Below the pieces are notes generated by a model. The model was not told where the DNA came from. It saw only the letters and a list, made by a program, of their open reading frames with translations, and searched no databases. Made by a program: the position numbers and the translations under genes. Of a DNA stretch of 64,000 nt, positions 58,337-64,000 are shown piece after piece. The DNA lies in the NCBI GenBank assembly GCA_038496445.1, contig JALMLS010000344.1, positions 310,001 through 374,000 of the forward strand. The letters run 5' to 3'. The DNA comes from Trichosphaerium sp. ATCC 40318 (Eukaryota > Discosea > Flabellinia > Trichosidae). The stretch's first letter is position 1; every line of letters starts with the position of its first letter.

Positions 58337-60009
58337 TCACTCTTCAATATACTTTTTACCAAATTCCTTAATCCTAAACAAAATGATTAGAATAGAGTAC
58401 AATATTAACCTTAACGTACCACAGCGTTCCTGAAAGGTCATTACAATTAAGCCCCCCAACAACAAGACGATACATATTAAAAGTTACGCAAGACAAGCGT
58501 AAATTCATTGGAACATCGAGCGTCTGAAGTTGAAAATATTCGTAAGAAATGAATAAAAAAAAACAGCCAGCAAAGTTTTAGCCGTACATGTATCATGTCA
58601 CCATTCCAATCGATAATACGAACAAAGCTGCGCCCAAGGGTAGCAATAAATACCTTGTTAGCCTTTACACTATGAAACATAGGTTGCAGTGGCTCCTTGA
58701 CCTCTTTAATAGCAAGGCCTTTATCAAGGTTCTATAATTGTAAAATGGTAGGCACATCTTTTTGGAATGATAGGTACCCATAATATGCATGTATTGTCAC
58801 TGCTTACACTTACGGCTCTGTTACCCGCAATATCAACACAACGTATCCCTTTTGAGTGGCCTGTAAGCGTATAGAGCAAGTCATACGTCCGAGAATCCCA
58901 TACCTGCGAGCAAATAAAGTTAGCTGTTAGGTATTGGCTCAGCACAATATGTACACGAAGTTTGGTGTCCCAGCTACCAGCAATTATGTACTTGTCGTTT
59001 ATCTTCACGCTTGAGACAGTGTTACCTACTAATACCATTATTAAACAATTTTGTTCTAGTGTCTTTTCAAACTTTGCTTGTCTAACAACTCAGCATTCAT
59101 TCGTTAATAACAAGAGCCTTGTCAAAAACAAAACCTACCCTTTAATTTTTTGATTAGTTTTTTTGTGTCTCTGTTCCATACATATACATCCGTTGAACTA
59201 CAAACAATACGATTGCCAAAGGGCATAACAGACCTGGAAGAAAGGAAGTGTAAGCAACTAATTAGCAATGTCTTATTGCACTCTCTAATTTGCATACCAA
59301 ACGATTTCTTCACATCCTTTGTAATCATAAAACTTCCCGGTTGCTCTATCTATTTCGCGGAATCCATTACCAACTGCTGAGCAGTATATTTTATCTTGGT
59401 TTATGTGAAGGCCACGAACTAACTTGAAGTCAAATCTCACATTGTACACAACTTGTTTAGCTCTACCTTTTGCAAGGTGGTCAACACAAAGCGTTTTTGT
59501 GCCATTATTAGTGCATAATGCAGTACAATAGTCCGTGCCTAGTTTTCTGAATAAGATACTTCACGTTCGATAACAAGCGGTGTACGTACCAGCAACTGCA
59601 TCGTGGTCGTGTATTGCTACGCCACACACTTCTCCACCTAGCATAAAACTACTTTGTGCCTCCTAGTTACAGATAAGCGTTAAAAGCATTAAAAGGATGC
59701 TTACAGGATTGTTGATATGCCAGCGATTTAATATTTGCCAATGATGAGCATAATAGGCTTTCCACGTGATGCTAGTGGAATATTCTGGCGTATCTATCCA
59801 TAAACTCAACAGAGATTTGCTTTTCAAGTACCAAAATGGCCTGTTGTAAAAATAAACAACGGGTATGAAGTAAACGCCTACTTCGTATCTAGTGCTGTTT
59901 TTAACACTAAAGAAGCAAGCAAGAAGTTTATGAGGTCTGGTCCGTCAAATTGAAGGCCGATTAGCTCGTATATCTCTACGGGTAATGAAAATATTGGACT
60001 ACAATCCAT
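58337..60009 (-). CDS. F-box-WD40 repeat protein
   Basis: The start MDCSPIFSLPVEIYELIGLQ is at 60009, an F-box that continues FDGPDLINFLLASLVLKTAL. A spacer (WYLKSKSLLSLWIDTPEYST, WKAYYAHHWQILNRW) leads into WD40 blades: GEVCGVAIHDHDAVAG, RGLHINQDKIYCSAVGNGF, GNRIVCSSTDVYVWNRDTKK, GNTVSSVKINDKYIIAGSWD, VWDSRTYDLLYTLTGHSKG, IRCVDIAGNRAVSVSSDN, VKANKVFIATLGRSFVRIID and LRLSCVTFNMYRLVVGGL. It ends GKKYIEE at 58337. F-box-WD40 proteins present substrates to SCF ubiquitin ligases through the propeller. Several short introns. Substrate unknown. Confidence 0.82.
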
Positions 60010-60980
60010 GGCTTGTTGCTTTTGACAAAATCTATTTTTACATACGTACAGAGAATTTTGTGGAAAAAGTCTCCTGATTTCAAATATTTCAAAAACCTCA
60101 ACATCAACCACATGTAACGAAGTCACTGATATTTGCACCCAACTGGGCTAATGTTAAATCACTGCTGGTACGTACCGTGTCCTATCACGTAAGCTTTAAA
60201 ATCGTTTTACCTACTTGATGCACAAGTTATCCCTATCTTAAGTTTTTTGGTGAGACAATTTACGTCTGAGGCTTCAAAATACAATTAAAACTTATTTCAT
60301 ATGTAACCAATCGAAACTAATAGTTTTCTAAGATTAAGCACGAAAACCGCAACAACACGGTACCACAGGGGCATTGACGCTTTCTTCTGGTACGTTTCTT
60401 AGTTTTTCATCTTTATTTCCCCAAAATTTTTCAAAACCGGCGCCTCCATGAACCTTGCAGCTATTTTCTCAGGCTCGGAAGGTAGTTACTCAGCGCCAGA
60501 GTAATCTAGGGGGCTCGCTACTCAGGAATACTGCGGGGTTAACGCATGACCTTTGTACAAAGCGATATTTTTCCATGTCCATCGCGCGGGCTCCTAAAGT
60601 TATCAATTTAATAACAAAATTTCTTTTATTTTGTTTGTCTTTGTTTTGTTGCGTTCAAAAGCTTACAAAACTCAGGATTACCGAACGAGTAGCTCCAGTA
60701 AAGAAAGGAAATGTTGTGTTCGTTCTAGACTAGGGAGTGATTTACCCGTCGGATGTACGAAATGTATGAGAATAACGCGTAATAATCGCGTAGCAGCGAT
60801 GGGGATGCTCACTTTAAAAGAGTGGCTCTACCAGCTTGTAAAATGAATAAAAGTGTAAATTAGATAGTATCATATCGTGCCTTTTTGTTAGTCAGCAAAT
60901 TAGCGTATTCTGCATAATGCAAATTGGTACATAATTTGTGAACATTAAGTGACTCATTCTTCTAAACTGAAGCAACTGTC
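60010..60980. other. Intergenic gap with a possible small mitochondrial-type protein
   Basis: Around 60458-60732 (+) a frame follows an acceptor-like CCTTGCAG and reads LFSQARKVVTQRQSNLGGSL, then KRYFSMSIARAPK. An intron of about 63 bases could join it to LTKLRITERVAPVKKGNVVF, ending at 60732. The first part is Arg/Ser/Gln-rich without acids, like a mitochondrial presequence. I could not find a start codon or a 5' exon, so it is not called as a gene. Confidence 0.3.
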
Positions 60981-63900
60981 AATGAAAACGCTGCTACTTG
61001 TGGTAGTGTTTCTACTGTTTGCGTGTGTACATTCAGGTTAGCTCGATAGGTGTAATAGCCCTTTTAGTTAAACATTACCTTAGATGGCTCTTCACCTTCA
61101 GGCATACTTGTAGACGAGTGGGCTATCCAGTTTGAGGTTCGTGAAAAGAGCAATTCGCTGGCAACCCTATTATGCGTCGGGCATCGCTAATATCATTCAG
61201 GGCCAACCAAAACCGCGTCAGTTTGCTTCTAAGTACGGTTTGGAGTATTGGGGCAGCGTCGGTTCACTTGAGGTAAGCAACAGCCTTTCTTTACAACTCG
61301 GCAGTATTTTAGCGAGATACTAAACATGCGAGATACTTACGTAAACGAGTAGAACTTCCATTTGTTTAAGTTTCCAAAAAACTCAAAGAAGCGTAATGCT
61401 GACGCTGAGTTACAACGTTCTTTGGGCTCACAAAAGCGGGAACTATTTCTTCAGCTCCTCGCTGACACGCGCACTTCAAATAAGCGTTCTATCCTTAAAA
61501 AAGATCGCATAGCGTGGTTTGCGCGTCAAGTACTTAATAAACATTCAAAGAGAGGAAATAGCACGCTTTGGTGGACAGATGGGTCTGAGCCAGGCGATAA
61601 ATTATATGGTACAGAATACGCACGTTTATGTATTTTATGTGTGACATGTGCTAGATAAACAGTGGCATTTACACGTGAATACAACCGCTAATATGACTAC
61701 TAATGCCACTACGATGCACGTGATAAACGTTAATGCTACAGGTGCTTGGAGACAAAACATTACTGGACGAGGTACGAAATGTCGCATGAAATGTTGCATG
61801 AAATGTCACCTGTGTCGCCTTTAAATGATGTACTTTTTTAGGCTCTGTGGTAGCCATAGTAGATGATGGCATACAGTATGAGAATATTTATTTAATTTTA
61901 TATTTTGTTGAATATCAATTTGACACATTGTGACAGGTACGATCACCCTGACATTCAAGCAAATTATGCAGCCGAGGTACTTTTCTATTTAAGTACGTTT
62001 ACATTAATGAGTGTCTCTAGCTCAGTTGGAATTTTAACACGGGCAAGCCTGACGCGTATCCCAAAAGTGACACTGATGGCCATGGTATGTGATGTTGTTG
62101 TTGGTTATTTTTTTTTAGTAAACTCGCAATTAATTTTTTTACAGGCACTCAATGCGCAGGTAGTGCAGCAGCTGTTGCTGATGGAACCACTTGTGGAGTT
62201 GGTGTCGCATTTAGAGCTAGGTTAGCAGGATTGGCTATACTCCAACGGGAAGGGACGTCAACTGATGCAGAAGAAGCAAGTGCATTGAGTCATAAAACAA
62301 ATGACATTGATATTTATTCTTGTAGTTGGGGTCCGGTTGACACAGGTATACTCGTCCCTCTGGTAACTCCATTACTAACTCATTATACTAGCAAAACAAC
62401 TTAAGGGTCCAGGACCTCTAGCACTAGCAGCTTTGGAGAAATCTATTCAGAAAGGACGTAACGGGCTTGGAACTGTTTATGTATGGGCTAGGTACTATTT
62501 CTTTTTTTGGATAAAAAATGTTTCTCATTGTTCTAATTTTTTTGCCACTAGTGGAAACGGAGGATTAGTGTATGCAAACAAGTGTTCTCACTTAATTTCA
62601 TAGAGTTAACATATATTTGTAGCAATGATAGTTGCGCATTTGATGGGTATGCTTCAAGGCGGGATACAATTACAATTGGGGCTGTAGGCGAGAATGGAGG
62701 CCTGTGTACATATAGTGAGGTAATGGACATAAATGATCATCTATATAGCGTTTTATTGATCTATTGTAGGCTTGTAGTTCTGTTTTTGCAGTTGTGCCTG
62801 GTGGATGTTATTCGGGTAGTGGAATTACTACTACCTTAAAATCAAACCAAAACGAGTGTTCTACACAGTTTCGGGTTAGAATTATGGGTCGATTATTCAC
62901 ATATTAACTTTGATTCTAGGGCACCTCTGCTGCAGCGGCTATAGGCGCTGGTGTTATAGCTTTATTGCTGGAAGCTAACCCTAACTTGGATTGGTTACAA
63001 GTGAGCACTTTTACTATTGTTGTTATACATACGCACATTGACTTGTACTAAGGTACAATACATCTTACAATTGTCTACAGAAGTCATTCAACAAGATGAC
63101 CCAAGTTGGGTCCAAAATAGGAATGGTAAGACATCTTTATGATATTTTTATGTTGTATTTTACAATAAGGCATTATTCATTGTATTTAGGTATCTACTAT
63201 TCCAATAAGTTTGGGTTTGGACTTCTTAACGCCGGTAAAATGGTATCTCTAGCTAAAACTTGGAATGAAACTATAGATGAATACACAAGTGTATACAAGA
63301 TAACTGCAATAAGGTCAGCTTTCTGGAAACTTTTTTTCAGTGCTTTTTTTTTTTTTTGGTGCTGAGTGATTAGTAGGTCATTCATAACTCATGGCACTTT
63401 GCGTTGTATGTCATCAACAATAAGTATTTCAGAGAAGAGAAAAATTCATCACGTGATTGTTAATGTTTACTTGAAGCACTTAACAAGAGGCAAAACAAAG
63501 ATAATCTTAAAAAGCCCTTGGGGCACAGGTAAAGCAACAGTTTTTCCTTCAAAGAAAGCAAAAAGTCGAATTACATTTCCAATTTTCCAATAGTCAATTA
63601 GAGTCTCAGAGTTTGACATCAATAGCCGAACCAATTTTCTCATTTTTACTTTTTGACCGTTGGGCTTGTATTTAACAAGTTTATAGAGTCTGTGTTATCG
63701 CCAGAACGAGTTTTGGATACAGCCAGCGACTATAAATATTGGAACTTTACTACGTTAGCTTTTTGGGGTGAAAACTCAGATGTACGTGTCACCATCTCTT
63801 TTCCTTGGCTTTGTAAACGTATATTAGCTGATGCAAGCTAGGGTTTATGGTCTCTAGTTGTTCATGATTATGCACATGATTTATTTGGCGAATTGACAAC

Positions 63901-64000
63901 TTGGGAATTACAAATATACGGCACTGGTACTAACTACCAATAACAACATCTTTGTTAACTTTTGCCTTTTCAGAACTGCAAGCTTTTACTTCGGGACCTA
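60981..64000 (+). CDS. Kexin/furin-like proprotein convertase (S8B) with P domain
   Basis: A signal peptide (MKTLLLVVVFLLFACVHS) is followed by a prodomain (DEWAIQFE, YGLEYWGSVGSLE, SKKRNADAEL). The catalytic Asp is in VVAIVDDGIQ-YDHPDIQANY. His is in SDTDGHG-TQCAGSAAAVADG. The oxyanion Asn is in WASGNGGL and Ser in GTSAAAAIGAGVIAL. The typical NDSCAFDGYASRRDTITIGA loop is present. After YYSNKFGFGLLNAGKMVSLA comes the convertase P domain (ISEKRKIHHVIVNVYLKHL, KYWNFTTLAFWGEN, LWSLVVHDYAHD, WELQIYGT). The frame could stop near 63943, but a GTACTAAC...TTTTCAG intron would carry it past the window, so the 3' end is open. Such enzymes cut secretory precursors at dibasic sites. Confidence 0.87.

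Noticed and set aside
1-64000. CRISPR arrays, bacterial operons, ribosome-binding sites, rRNA or tRNA genes.
   Set aside because: Gene structure is eukaryotic with introns throughout; no regularly spaced direct repeats and no convincing cloverleaf or rRNA-like sequence was seen.

Overview
The window is nuclear DNA from a compact-genome, single-celled eukaryote. Genes sit on both strands, usually 80-250 bases apart. Most are cut by many very short introns (roughly 35-60 bases, a few longer) whose donors very often read GTACG. A CTAAC/CTAAT branch-like motif commonly sits just before the AG. TAA, TAG and TGA are all used as stops, so the standard code applies. The gene set (a STAT-type SH2 transcription factor, a DOCK exchange factor, a DH-PH RhoGEF, a TBC1D13-like RabGAP, FKBP15/WAFL, an STK32-like kinase with a DFN motif, a TKL kinase fused to C2, and several F-box adaptors) fits an amoeboid, phagotrophic protist. 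Amoebozoan is my leading guess, but it is an inference from gene content, not proof.

Layout. 1-4.3 kb: 5' part of a DOCK-family gene (-), truncated by the window edge. 4.4-6.3 kb: STK32/YANK-like kinase (-), divergent from a C2-TKL kinase (+, 6.5-9.3 kb). 9.5-11.0 kb: protein built of repeated 'WYNV' units (+). 11.6-13.1 kb: coiled-coil GRAM protein (+). 13.2-14.2 kb: intronless divergent kinase (-). 15.6-17.2 kb: DH-PH RhoGEF (+). 17.4-20.4 kb: two secreted-protein genes (-), the second a proteinase K-like subtilase. 21.3-23.4 kb: TBC1D13-like RabGAP (-). 23.8-24.9 kb: unknown nuclear-type protein (-). 26.1-29.1 kb: STAT (-), divergent from FKBP15-like (+, 29.3-35.0 kb). 36.3-39.9 kb: nucleotidyltransferase of the GSx..DxD type (-). 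41.1-48.8 kb: small unknown (-), type I membrane protein (+), SRPBCC/START-like protein (-), acidic-tailed unknown (+), and a secreted triple lamin-tail-domain protein (+). 48.8-51.6 kb: gene-poor, with a candidate TTAA-flanked non-coding element. 51.6-60.0 kb: an intronless unknown gene and three F-box genes (F-box-LRR, F-box-RNI, F-box-WD40). 61.0-64.0 kb: kexin/furin-like proprotein convertase (+), running to or past the window end.

How they may work together (inference). Several genes belong to small-GTPase and membrane-traffic control: DOCK, DH-PH, RabGAP, and FKBP15, which in animals works with the WASH/FAM21 endosomal actin machinery. Others fit a secretory pathway with protease maturation and surface proteins. 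The F-box group points to ubiquitin-ligase adaptors. There is no operon logic; only a few divergent pairs could share promoters.

Limits. Exon-intron structures were read by eye from frame continuity, splice signals and family knowledge. Outer boundaries are given where a start and stop could be placed. Internal splice sites of the longest genes (DOCK, FKBP15, nucleotidyltransferase, convertase) are not all resolved.
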